Source: a virus. From it: 21,957 nt of DNA. The position numbers were made by a program, and so were the translations under genes. Under the pieces are notes generated by a model. That model ran no database searches, had not been told where the DNA came from, and was given only the letters and a program-made list of their open reading frames with translations. Of this stretch, positions 12,534 to 20,002 are shown piece after piece. Each line of letters begins with the position of its first letter. Positions within the stretch are counted from its first letter, which is position 1. The stretch is taken from positions 1 to 21,957 of the IMG/VR virus record IMGVR_UViG_3300050026_000598. The stretch is one strand, 5' to 3'.

Positions 12534-12584
12534 GAAACCCCAAACTGACGGTTGAACACCGTTGGCTTGGGGTTTCCTCATTTT
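12534..12584 (+). terminator. Strong hairpin, probable intrinsic terminator or attenuator
   Basis: GAAACCCCAA (12534-12543) pairs perfectly over 10 bp with TTGGGGTTTC (12567-12576). A second inner stem, ACGGT/ACCGT, sits in the loop, and CTCATTTTA follows. The T-run is short and displaced, so partial read-through into the portal gene, which begins 12 nt later, is likely. A smaller hairpin CGGGG-CGAT-CCCC precedes it near 12507. Confidence 0.7.
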
Positions 12585-12595
12585 AGGGAGACTCG

Positions 12596-14821
12596 GTGTC
12601 GGCAATCCCCACAGATACCCCAGGCGTAAGCAGTCTCGGTCTGGTCAAAATCAGAAACAACGATGCGCTCGCGGCGGAAGAAGCGGCAAGACAGGCGGCC
12701 CTCGCCTCAGCCGACGCCCCTCCAGATCTGCCCGGCCTAACGAGTTACCTCAAACATTGTTGGGCTATGGCCCGGCAAGCCAAGATCCCCATTGAACAGC
12801 AGATGCTCATAAACCTCCGTCAGCGTTACGGGATTTATGAGAACGATATCGCAGCACGTATTGAGCAGATGGGCGGCTCCGCCGTCTATGTAATGCTCAC
12901 CCTCACTAAATGCCGAGCGGCCGAAGCCTGGATAAACGATATTCTCCGTCCAGTAGCCGATAGGCCATGGGGCATCAAACCATGCCCAATCCCCGAGCTA
13001 CCCGACGATATTGCGAAACAGATCCGGATGCAGACATTCTCCGTCCTGCAGGAGCTGCAGCAGCAGTTGATGTTAGCGGGGATGTCCGGAGTCCCGATTA
13101 CACAAATTCAGGAAGAACTCCAGAAATACGAAGAGGACCTCCAGGACGAAGCCCAGCACAACATCTTAATGGAAGCCGAACGCCGAGCTGACCGCATGGC
13201 CGATAAGATCGACGATCAACTTATGGCCGGCGGATGGGCCGAAGCGTTTTGGGCGGTGATCTCCGATCTTGTAACTCTCAAGGCTGCAATCCTCAAGGGG
13301 CCTGTAGTCAGGCGGAGAAAGCAACAGAAGTGGGAACAAGACCCGGCCAGTCAGCAATGGCAGGTTCAGGTTGAAGAAACCCTCATCCCGGAGTTTGACA
13401 GAGTTAGCCCGTTTGACGCCTACCCGGAGCCAGGTTCAACATCGTTTGATGACGGATATTTCTTTGAGCGCCACATGCTCACTCGCGCCGACCTGGAGTC
13501 GATGATCGGCGTACCCGGTTTTTCGGAATCCGCCATAAGATCGGCCCTCGAGGATTACGGGAAAAAAGGGTATCGCACCATCCTGCCTACCGATAGTCAA
13601 CTTCTCTTAATGTTTACGGGAAGCACTCTCGGATTGATGGATGAATACAAAATCGAGGCCCTGGAGTTCTGGGGCTCAGCTCAAGGGAGCGATCTGATTG
13701 ATTGGGGTCTGCCCAAAGACGGTATCGATCCCCAGCTTAACTATGACATCAATGCGTGGCTCATTGGTAATTACACGATCCGCGCTATCATAAATCCCGA
13801 TAGACTCGGCAGAAAGCCATATTCAAAGGACAGTTTCGAGAGAATCCCCGGCGCCTGGTGGGGCAAAGGTCTCCCGGAGTTAATGGCTGATCTGCAGGAC
13901 GTTTGCAACGCGGTAGCCCGAGCGATTGTAAATAATTGCTCGCTCGCATCCGGCCCCCAGGTCGAAATAAACATCGAGAGATGCAAGGACGCCGAACAAA
14001 TCTATCCCTGGAAGATATGGGAATCCACTAACAAACAAATGCTCGACGGGCCTGCCATTAAGTTCTGGCAGCCACAGTTAATAGTCGCAGACCTCATGCG
14101 GGTCTATGAGACTTTCGCCAACATGTCGGATGACCAGACCGGCGTTCCGCGGTGGAGTTACGGGACGACGAACGTGGGCGGAGCGGGTGGAACGAGTTCC
14201 GGTTTGTCCATGCTCATGACGTCTGCATCCCGCAGTATCAAGGAAGTTATCTCACATCTTGATAAGATCGTGGGGGAAACCATCTCCCGGACGTATGACT
14301 TCAATATGATGTACGATCCGGACGAGAATATCAAGGGTGATGCGAAAATCATAGCACGCGGCAGCACGAGCCTTCTCGCCAAAGAACAGCTTCTTGTTCG
14401 AGTCCAAGAGTTCCTGGATAAGACGAATAACCCCGTGGACAACCAGATCATCGGCATCGAGGGAAGGGCCAAGTTACTCAGAGCGGCCGCGAAGATGCTG
14501 GAGATCGATGTCGACGACATCCTGCCCAGCTCCAAAGAAGAGCTCCAGGAGCTTGTCGACAAGATCCATCAGGCCGAACAGGAAAAGACGCAAATGATGA
14601 TGATGACGCAAGGAGCAAGCGGTCTCCCCCCCGGACCACTCCCGCCTGGCGCAATTCCTCAAACGGGTGGACCTCCTCCTTCCGCACCGGGCTCCCTCCC
14701 TCCGGCTCCGTGGAAGGGGGCACCACCTGCACAGAATCCCCAGTCATTGGATAACGCTGGCAATCCGGCCGGTGGTGTCAATCATAACGTATTCCAGAAT
14801 CGACCGGGAGTTACGCCTTGA
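12596..14821 (+). CDS. Portal protein
   Basis: 741 aa from GTG 12596, 8 nt after AGGGAG. The portal is the dodecameric ring at the prohead vertex through which TerL drives DNA. The size, position between terminase and scaffold, and helical middle (MADLQDVCNAVARAIVNNCS; SYGTTNVGGAGGTSSGLSML; EVISHLDKIVGETISRTYDF) match large P22/N4-type portals. The N-terminal third has long charged helices. The C-terminal ~100 residues turn Met/Gln-rich and then Pro/Gly-rich (PPGPLPPGAIPQTGGPPPS), probably a disordered tail facing the head interior. The final residues RPGVTP and the DNA encoding them recur at the end of the next gene. Confidence 0.88.
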   Translation: MSAIPTDTPGVSSLGLVKIRNNDALAAEEAARQAALASADAPPDLPGLTSYLKHCWAMARQAKIPIEQQMLINLRQRYGIYENDIAARIEQMGGSAVYVMLTLTKCRAAEAWINDILRPVADRPWGIKPCPIPELPDDIAKQIRMQTFSVLQELQQQLMLAGMSGVPITQIQEELQKYEEDLQDEAQHNILMEAERRADRMADKIDDQLMAGGWAEAFWAVISDLVTLKAAILKGPVVRRRKQQKWEQDPASQQWQVQVEETLIPEFDRVSPFDAYPEPGSTSFDDGYFFERHMLTRADLESMIGVPGFSESAIRSALEDYGKKGYRTILPTDSQLLLMFTGSTLGLMDEYKIEALEFWGSAQGSDLIDWGLPKDGIDPQLNYDINAWLIGNYTIRAIINPDRLGRKPYSKDSFERIPGAWWGKGLPELMADLQDVCNAVARAIVNNCSLASGPQVEINIERCKDAEQIYPWKIWESTNKQMLDGPAIKFWQPQLIVADLMRVYETFANMSDDQTGVPRWSYGTTNVGGAGGTSSGLSMLMTSASRSIKEVISHLDKIVGETISRTYDFNMMYDPDENIKGDAKIIARGSTSLLAKEQLLVRVQEFLDKTNNPVDNQIIGIEGRAKLLRAAAKMLEIDVDDILPSSKEELQELVDKIHQAEQEKTQMMMMTQGASGLPPGPLPPGAIPQTGGPPPSAPGSLPPAPWKGAPPAQNPQSLDNAGNPAGGVNHNVFQNRPGVTP
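14799..14817 (+). repeat. 19-bp gene-end repeat, copy 1
   Basis: ATCGACCGGGAGTTACGCC is identical to 15080-15098. Here it encodes the last portal codons (RPGVTP) and its GGGAG serves as ribosome binding site for the TTG start at 14818. The same DNA is therefore both C-terminus and translation signal. Confidence 0.85.
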
Positions 14822-15102
14822 GTATCCCGTTATTCGTTACAGCCAGCGGCAACTACCCGTATTACATCGGGGCAGTTGCCCTACGGGCCGAGCGCAAAGA
14901 CCTCCATGGTGTCCCCGGCTACAGGGTTTTGAATGAGGACGACGAGTGGGGGTGGATACCGGCCGAACGGTTTGAGAGACATTTTCGAGAGTTCGGGCAC
15001 AACTACTGCGGAACGATGATGGCCTGCAAGAAATCTGCCGAGGGAGTCGAGAACGCAATCAAGGAAACCAAAGTGAAATATCGACCGGGAGTTACGCCAT
15101 AA
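14818..15102 (+). CDS. Small head-module protein, 94 aa
   Basis: The start is TTG 14818, overlapping the portal stop, with GGGAG at standard spacing; no better in-frame start exists nearby. The product begins MSIPLFVTASGNYPYYIG and contains GYRVLNEDDEWGWIPAERFE, a Trp/Pro/Phe-Glu pattern I have seen in small phage proteins of unknown role. It ends KYRPGVTP like the portal. It sits between portal and scaffold, so a head-assembly or accessory role is plausible. The stop TAA overlaps ATG 15102 (TAATG). Confidence 0.7.
   Translation: MSIPLFVTASGNYPYYIGAVALRAERKDLHGVPGYRVLNEDDEWGWIPAERFERHFREFGHNYCGTMMACKKSAEGVENAIKETKVKYRPGVTP
15080..15098 (+). repeat. 19-bp gene-end repeat, copy 2
   Basis: Identical to 14799-14817, in the same reading frame relative to its gene (RPGVTP), and again supplying GGGAG for the next start (ATG 15102, 11-nt spacing). 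The spacing between copies is 281 bp, the length of the intervening gene. Confidence 0.85.
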
Positions 15103-15359
15103 TGACCGATCTGCGTCTACTGGAAACACTCAACGCAATGCGAGGCGGTGAATACCTCAAGCATCTTGCTGATCAGCAGGCGAGCGTTCATGAATCCATG
15201 GCGAGTGCGGCCGATGAAGTCCAGTTACGTTGGCTCCAGGGAAAATCGCAGTTACTCATGGAGTTGGCCGGCGAGATTGTCGACTCGGAGAAAAACCTGT
15301 CCGAAGCCATAGTGAGAGAGAGAAAAGGCGATAAGAAAGAGCGTAAAGCATTTATTTAG
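15102..15359 (+). CDS. Helical head-module protein, 85 aa
   Basis: ATG 15102 overlaps the previous stop. The sequence is almost all helical and charged (MTDLRLLETLNAMRGGEYLK ... LRWLQGKSQLLMELAGEIVD ... RERKGDKKERKAFI). Its place between portal and scaffold and its size resemble small accessory head proteins, but no motif proves a function. A strong hairpin follows the stop. Confidence 0.7.
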   Translation: MTDLRLLETLNAMRGGEYLKHLADQQASVHESMASAADEVQLRWLQGKSQLLMELAGEIVDSEKNLSEAIVRERKGDKKERKAFI

Positions 15360-15364
15360 GCTGA

Positions 15365-15391
15365 AAATCCCTACCCACTGGTAAGGGATTT
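15365..15391 (+). promoter_or_regulatory. Intercistronic hairpin before scaffold gene
   Basis: AAATCCC-TACC pairs with GGTA-(A)-GGGATTT around a CACT loop: 11 bp with one bulge. No T-run follows, so it is more likely an RNA-processing or stability element than a terminator. Confidence 0.5.
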
Positions 15392-15468
15392 ACAACCCTC
15401 CGACACTGCCATGCAGCCGGAGGAAATAAGGGAGACCGTCAAGGCGGCCCCAACGGAAAAGAGATCGC

Positions 15469-16437
15469 ATGTACGAGGATCCTGTAAAAAGAACTGAACG
15501 AGAGATCGACGAACTCATTGCTTTGCAGAAGGCAGAGTTTCCCCCTCTTGAGGCTGCGCCCGAACCGGATACCGCAGACATAGGCCCGGACGGTGGAGTC
15601 GAAAAGGTGGAAGGTGAGCCCCAAGCGAAGCCCGTGGAAGCGAAACCTGTACCTGTAGAAGATCCCAATTCGGATACTTTTAAAGCCCGATGGGAGACCT
15701 TGCAGGGCAAGTACACCTCGGAACTCGGTAGAGCGAACACCGAGATCAGGCGCCTTGCCACTGAAGTTACGAAACTCCAGCAGCAAATGGTGGCCGCACC
15801 TAAGCCGGCCGAAGCCAAACCAGCGAGCGTAGAAGAAGCTCTCGACACCCTCGAGCAAGAATATGGTCAGAAGTTTGTCCAGGCCATGGACGCGAGGGTC
15901 GGCAAACTTGTCGACGGCAAGCTGGATGAGCGCCTGAAGCCCGTTCAGGAAAGGGTCGCTCAGTACGAAACTCAGAACGCACAGACCGCACAGTCGACGT
16001 ATGAGACGGAGCTTACCCGCCTCTGCCCCGGCTGGCGCACCCAGGATAATGACCAGGGATTCATCGACTGGATCGGCACAAACAGGATCGGTCTGAAGTC
16101 CATTCAAGACCTTCTGGTTGAAGCCCACCAGACCCGAAATCCCCAGGCGGTAGCCGACATCTTTAACTGGTACTCGAGAAGTCAGCCCGCACCTCAACCA
16201 GACCCTAAACCCAACCCGGCACCGGGAAAACCCACTCCTGAAGCCTTGATAGTCCCTAACGCCAAAGGCAGTGGCGACCATGCCAAGATCGAGGCCAGCC
16301 AAGGCAAGACAATCACTATGGCCCAGATTGACGCATTCTACAAGCGCATGGAGCTTGGAAAAGTGGATGCCAAGGAAGCCGCAGCTTTTGAAGCGGAGAT
16401 ACACAAGGCCAACATGGAAGGGAGAATAACCGGGTAG
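15469..16437 (+). CDS. Head scaffolding protein
   Basis: 322 aa from ATG 15469, after GGAAAAGAG. The protein is acidic, Glu/Lys/Ala/Pro-rich and mostly helical. A Pro/Glu-rich N-terminal third (EAKPVPVEDPNSD) is followed by a coiled-coil stretch (ELGRANTEIRRLATEVTKLQ), a globular segment (CPGWRTQDNDQGFIDWIGTN), a Pro-rich hinge (QPAPQPDPKPNPAPGKP) and a helical C-terminus (TITMAQIDAFYKRMELGKVD). This layout and its position directly before the major capsid gene are typical of scaffolds that guide prohead assembly and are then removed. Confidence 0.85.
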   Translation: MYEDPVKRTEREIDELIALQKAEFPPLEAAPEPDTADIGPDGGVEKVEGEPQAKPVEAKPVPVEDPNSDTFKARWETLQGKYTSELGRANTEIRRLATEVTKLQQQMVAAPKPAEAKPASVEEALDTLEQEYGQKFVQAMDARVGKLVDGKLDERLKPVQERVAQYETQNAQTAQSTYETELTRLCPGWRTQDNDQGFIDWIGTNRIGLKSIQDLLVEAHQTRNPQAVADIFNWYSRSQPAPQPDPKPNPAPGKPTPEALIVPNAKGSGDHAKIEASQGKTITMAQIDAFYKRMELGKVDAKEAAAFEAEIHKANMEGRITG

Positions 16438-16456
16438 CCATAAGAAAGGGGACATT

Positions 16457-18556
16457 ATGTCTCAAGTTCCTTCCGCCGCAGGATATCCTATTGGCGGGTC
16501 AAGTGCGGGTAGTAAGTATACTCCCGTAATTTATGCCAAGAAACTTTTGGTCAAGTTTTATTTAAAGACGGTTTTTGGCGAAATCGCTGGTATTACGGCT
16601 ACTTAGCCGACGGTTGGCGATTTAAAATCGGGTGAATTGCTGGAAGCCTGAAATGGTAATCAGCAGCCAAGCCAAGAGAAAGGCAGAGAGTATCTTGGAA
16701 GGTTCAGAGACTAGAGGGATGAGTAGCCTAGCAATAAATTCCTCCACGAGCGCCCGGCCTCCCATTGGGAGTGATGATATAGTCCGAGCTTACGGGAAGA
16801 AAACCGTAAGAACCATAGGACAAAGAACCTATGGGATAACAATACTAAACCGTGATTATGAGGGTCTCTATTAAATGATAATGGCTCTCAATAAACCGAG
16901 TGAATTGCTGGAACACCCTAACGTAAAGCCGAGGGCAATCAGCAGCCAAGCCGACCGGAAACGGGCGGAAGGTTCAACGACTAGGACATGGAGCCTAAGT
17001 CCGCAAGGATATGGCGGTAAAGTCCCACGAGCGCCCGGTGATGATTTTTGTCTTGACAAATGCAATACAAGGGCGATATGTTCATTCCAAGTTGGAAGTT
17101 TAATACAATCCGATAAGGAGTTGACCATGTTGCCACGAAAGTTTTTTGCCACGCCGGAAGAGTTGGAAGAAACGTACCTTACCCTTGGATCGATGAAGGC
17201 CACGGCAGATTATTATGGTGTCTCGAAGAGGCTGATCCTGAACAAGATGAATCAGTTCGGGATCAAACGATGCTTCGAGAGAGAACCCATGGATCGCTGG
17301 AAGGAAGTTGTCGGATTTTTTGCAATGCTCGGTTTGAAGAGCCAAGAGATAGCCGGACGGCTTCAACTCAGTGTTCCTTATGTTCTGAAAATAGCCCGCA
17401 CCTTTGATATTGAGATCCAGGACAACTTCCATGTTGGCTTTATCACCACTCACAATGGATACAAGCTCGTAAAATGTGAGGGACATCCGAAAGCCAACAA
17501 AGATGGATATGTTCGAGAACACCGGCTTGTGATGGAGGAAAAACTCGGTAGATATCTTACTGACGAAGAAATCCCCCATCACATCAATGGCGATAAACTG
17601 GACAATAGGCCCGAGAACCTGGAACTCTTCGCTACCCTGGGAGAGCATACGTCCTTCCACCATTCGGGCAAGTCAAGATCTGAATCATTGAAGAGATAGT
17701 CTGGTCTTACGGGAAACCGTAAGGAGCCCCGGATAAAGAGCCGGGGACGCAAACAAAAACGGAAATCAAAAATATGGGGGATAAAGTTTACATCCGTACT
17801 ATCCCCGATGTGACCGTGTTCGACTATGAAAAGGGCATGGATCTGACCTCCAAACGTCAGACCCCCGAGAGCAACGCCGTCGAGTTGGACATCAGCCAGG
17901 CGAAAGCCTACTCGATTGCCATAGACGACATCGACAAATTGCAATACGACCTGAACATGCTCGACGAATGGGCGCGTGACGGTTCTGAGCACATGGGTAT
18001 CGCCATTGATAGAACCATCCTCAATGGTATGTATACCAGCGCCGATTCAACCAACACCGGCCTTACGGCTGGCGCGGTATCCGCAGGGTACAACATGGGC
18101 GTTACCGCAACACCTGTTGCCCTTACCCGCAGCAACATCCTGGATTATATCGTGGATGCGGGCAGTATCCTTTCCGAGAACAACATCCCCATGAATGATC
18201 GGTGGATGATCCTTCCGGAATGGGCAACGGGACTCATCAACAAATCGGATATGAGAAGCGCCCTTTTCACCGGAGACTCGAGCAACCAGAACCTTCGGAA
18301 CGGCAAAATCGGGATGATCTCCAACTTCACAATCTACAGCTCGAACAACCTTATCCCTGTGACCGACACGTACCAGTGCTTCAATATCCCCTTCGGCCAG
18401 AAGAACGCACTCACTTTCGCGTCTCAGTTGGTCAAGAACCGCGTACTTGAGCTGCAGAATACCTTCGGGACCGTAATGGAAGGTCTCCAGGTATACGGCT
18501 ACAACGTTAATAAGCCGACCGCAATGGGCGTTCTTTACGCCTACAAGGCCACGTAA
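16457..18556 (+). CDS. Major capsid protein, three exons (N4-gp56-like)
   Basis: Exons 16457-16588, 16848-16865 and 17762-18556 join in frame to 314 aa. Exon 1 starts at an ATG behind AGGGG and encodes YPIGGSSAGSKYTPVIYAKK ... TVFGEIA. Exon 2 encodes only NRDYEG. Exon 3 continues EIKNMGDKVYIRTIPDVTVF. The join restores the NTDYEG.I...GDKV.IRT signature of N4-gp56-type capsid proteins. Unspliced message would stop at TAG about five codons into intron 1, so all capsid protein depends on removal of two introns. Restart at ATG 17774 would miss the N-terminus. The protein forms the icosahedral shell. Confidence 0.88.
16589..16847 (+). mobile_element. Group I intron 1 in capsid gene (ORF-less)
   Basis: 259 nt. 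P1: exon AAATCGCT pairs with GGCGATTT (16616-16623), with the U-G pair at the splice site. P10: ACGGTT (16610-16615) pairs perfectly with exon 2 AACCGT. Core segments GTGAATTGCTGGAA (16632), AATCAGCAGCCAAGCC (16658), P7 GACTA (16709 area) with TAGTC, and CCACGAGCGCCCGG (16744) are present, with a P8 hairpin CTCCCATTGGGAG, P9 CTTACGG/CCGTAAG and P9.1 CCATAGG/CCTATGG. This is a phage IA-type layout. With these boundaries the last intron base is A rather than the expected G. Ending at G16835 instead would add ITIL to the protein and lose P10. Confidence 0.85.
17047..17097 (+). promoter_or_regulatory. Promoter inside intron 2
   Basis: TTTGTC-TT-GACAAA (17047-17060) is a near copy of the phage operator and contains TTGACA (17053-17058). 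After 18 nt, TATGTT forms a -10 (17077-17082). The palindrome TTCCAAGTTGGAA (17085-17097) covers the probable transcript start. It allows the nuclease gene to be expressed independently of the capsid message. Confidence 0.6.
17127..17699 (+). CDS. Intron-encoded HNH homing endonuclease
   Basis: ATG 17127 is chosen because AAGGAG (17115-17120) is ideally placed; an earlier in-frame ATG at 16875 would translate the intron core. 190 aa. The N-terminal half has two HTH-like segments (KATADYYGVSKRLILNKMNQ; KSQEIAGRLQLSVPYVLKIA), probably for site binding. The C-terminal half has GYVREHRLVMEEKLGRYLTD then EEIPHHINGDKLDNRPENLE, the canonical HNH core with His-His and Asn, and a final HTSFHH. It likely cleaves intron-less capsid genes near the exon 2 region and drives homing of intron 2. 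Confidence 0.9.
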   Translation: MLPRKFFATPEELEETYLTLGSMKATADYYGVSKRLILNKMNQFGIKRCFEREPMDRWKEVVGFFAMLGLKSQEIAGRLQLSVPYVLKIARTFDIEIQDNFHVGFITTHNGYKLVKCEGHPKANKDGYVREHRLVMEEKLGRYLTDEEIPHHINGDKLDNRPENLELFATLGEHTSFHHSGKSRSESLKR

Positions 18557-18574
18557 ATAGCTTTCAATTAACTT

Positions 18575-18599
18575 CCCCCTGGCTTGGATCAGCAGGGGG
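18575..18599 (+). promoter_or_regulatory. Hairpin after capsid gene
   Basis: CCCCCTG (18575-18581) pairs with CAGGGGG (18593-18599) around an 11-nt loop. No T-run follows. It probably stabilises or tunes the capsid message. Confidence 0.45.
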
Positions 18600-18625
18600 G
18601 TGCCTCGAAAACGGAGAAATAGGAA

Positions 18626-19222
18626 ATGCCTACCTACGATAAAACTGCGAACCAGGGCAACCAGGCGCCCGCAGTCGGTATGGGCTCGGTTTATGTGATG
18701 AAGCAGCGGATCGATCTCAATGTCTGTGCTTCTGGAGCGCAACCGGCAGCCGCCGATGTTATTAAGGTCTTCAACTTGCCACAGAGCGGCATCATTCTCG
18801 CTTACGGGCTCCGGGTAGTCAAGATCCCGACCGGAACCGGGACACCCGTTCTCACCCTGACTTTCGGCTCGGTACCATCGACCATCCCCACCATTGCCGG
18901 AACAGCGGTGCTTTACAGCGGCGGGACCGCTTACGGGGCAGGAATACTCTATCCGGCCACTCTTACCAACGCCACCATCACTCAGCTCCTGGGGTTGACG
19001 CCCACGGCTGGTTTCGAGTGGCTTGAGAGTGAAGTGGGTGTTCAGGGATCTACCCAACCCTACCTCAATGTTACCTTCACGACAATCACCACCCCCACTG
19101 ACCTTGGCGTCGTGGATTTCTACGCGGCAGTTATCGATCTCACGGGGTCCATGCCCAGAGATCCAGCCAGCGTTAGGGCACTGACGAACCTTGGACAGAT
19201 TGCCGGTTATCAAATGCAGTAA
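18626..19222 (+). CDS. Putative head decoration protein, 198 aa
   Basis: ATG 18626 follows a GGAGAAATAGG site. The N-terminus is flexible (MPTYDKTANQGNQAPAVGMG), followed by a beta-rich body with many Thr, Val and Gly (KIPTGTGTPVLTLTFGSVPS; LNVTFTTITTPTDLGVVDFY). Position directly after the major capsid gene and beta-rich composition fit decoration or head-stabilising proteins bound outside the shell. I recognise the general type rather than a named family. A stable hairpin lies on each side of the gene. Confidence 0.6.
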   Translation: MPTYDKTANQGNQAPAVGMGSVYVMKQRIDLNVCASGAQPAAADVIKVFNLPQSGIILAYGLRVVKIPTGTGTPVLTLTFGSVPSTIPTIAGTAVLYSGGTAYGAGILYPATLTNATITQLLGLTPTAGFEWLESEVGVQGSTQPYLNVTFTTITTPTDLGVVDFYAAVIDLTGSMPRDPASVRALTNLGQIAGYQMQ

Positions 19223-19238
19223 ACCGAACCTTTGAGCC

Positions 19239-19269
19239 GCCGGGGTAGGGCTTTGGCCTTACCCCCGGC
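19239..19269 (+). promoter_or_regulatory. Intercistronic hairpin
   Basis: GCCGGGGTA (19239-19247) pairs with TACCCC-C-GGC (19260-19269), with further GG/CC pairs inside. No U-tract follows. A start codon follows 20 nt later. Confidence 0.45.
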
Positions 19270-19289
19270 ATTGTAACTGGAGATAACAA

Positions 19290-19997
19290 ATGGAATTCGT
19301 AAGATTAGTCGTGGATAGCCTCCACGGGTTCGTGCTTAAGCTGGGCGCCTTTTACGCAGTGTCCCACAGTTATGCGTCGGCGGCAGTCGACTGGACACTG
19401 AGTTATACGGAAAATCTCGCTACCTGCATCAAGGTAACTCTCGCCGGCGGGGCGGTTAATGCCATAGCGACCCCCACCAACGGCAAGGTTTTTATTATCT
19501 ACAACAACTCCGGGCAGGCCCTTACTTTCAAGGCGTCCGGACAAACTGGTGTTTCGATCTCCAATGCGTCCATTGTTGTTGTCCAGGGCAACGGTACGGA
19601 CTTCGTGGCAGTTACCACAACCAGTACGTCCGTTAGCGGGGCCACGATTGAAAACTCCATCATCGGGGCAACGACTCCCGTAGCCGCTACGTTCACGACT
19701 TTGGGCTACGGAGCCCTCCTGTCAAAAACCCATGACTACGCGGCGGGCCATGCGGACTGGACCCTTTCGGCCGCAGAGGGACGGGGGAGAGTCTTCACCA
19801 CAACGAACGCGGCTGTAGGCGGAGCGAACGCCATTCTTCCGGCCGGATTCGTGGGCATCTTCTCGGTGAGTAACACTTCCGGGCAAACAGTGACCTGGAA
19901 GTATGCTGCCAGTACCGGCATCGCCAACGCAACCGCAAAGAAGCAGATCCTTTTTGCAGACGGCGTTGAAGTCTACTCTCTCAAAGCTGACTATTAA
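19290..19997 (+). CDS. Beta-rich structural protein with internal duplication
   Basis: 235 aa from ATG 19290, after TGGAGA. The sequence contains two related domains. SHSYASAAVDWTLS ... FIIYNNSGQALTFK ... TDFVAVT matches KTHDYAAGHADWTLS ... FSVSNTSGQTVTWK ... VEVYSLK, each about 90 residues. The linker NSIIGATTPVAATFTTLGYG is a motif common in phage fibre and structural proteins (IGATTP.A.TFTTL). Probably a surface-exposed head or tail protein; the exact location in the virion cannot be read. Confidence 0.65.
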   Translation: MEFVRLVVDSLHGFVLKLGAFYAVSHSYASAAVDWTLSYTENLATCIKVTLAGGAVNAIATPTNGKVFIIYNNSGQALTFKASGQTGVSISNASIVVVQGNGTDFVAVTTTSTSVSGATIENSIIGATTPVAATFTTLGYGALLSKTHDYAAGHADWTLSAAEGRGRVFTTTNAAVGGANAILPAGFVGIFSVSNTSGQTVTWKYAASTGIANATAKKQILFADGVEVYSLKADY

Positions 19998-20002
19998 AAT
20001 CC

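Larger units (their letters stand above)
16866..17761 (+). mobile_element. Group I intron 2 in capsid gene, with HNH gene
   Basis: 896 nt, starting after GAGGGT. P1: GAGGGT pairs with GCTCTC (16884-16889) with a U-G pair at the splice site. Core GTGAATTGCTGGAA (16900), AATCAGCAGCCAAGCC (16937) and CCACGAGCGCCCGG (17025) are identical to intron 1. P7 is CGACTA/TAGTCT, P9 is CTTACGG-GAAA-CCGTAAG, P9.1 is CCCCGG/CCGGGG, and the last base is G17761 as expected. An HNH gene with its own promoter fills the P8 loop. Exon 3 begins GAA ATC AAA. Confidence 0.9.

Noticed and set aside
15439-16455. Long minus-strand open frame, 338 codons
   Set aside because: It is the antisense of the scaffold gene, whose Glu/Lys/Ala-rich codons leave the opposite strand free of stops. 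No start context or family motif.
16875-17126. N-terminal extension of the intron HNH protein from ATG 16875
   Set aside because: It would translate the conserved group I core and the promoter. The ATG at 17127 has an ideal AAGGAG site.
18047-19213. Minus-strand open frame, 388 codons
   Set aside because: Antisense of capsid exon 3 and the decoration-like gene, crossing the hairpin between them. No ribosome binding site; the sense genes explain the region fully.
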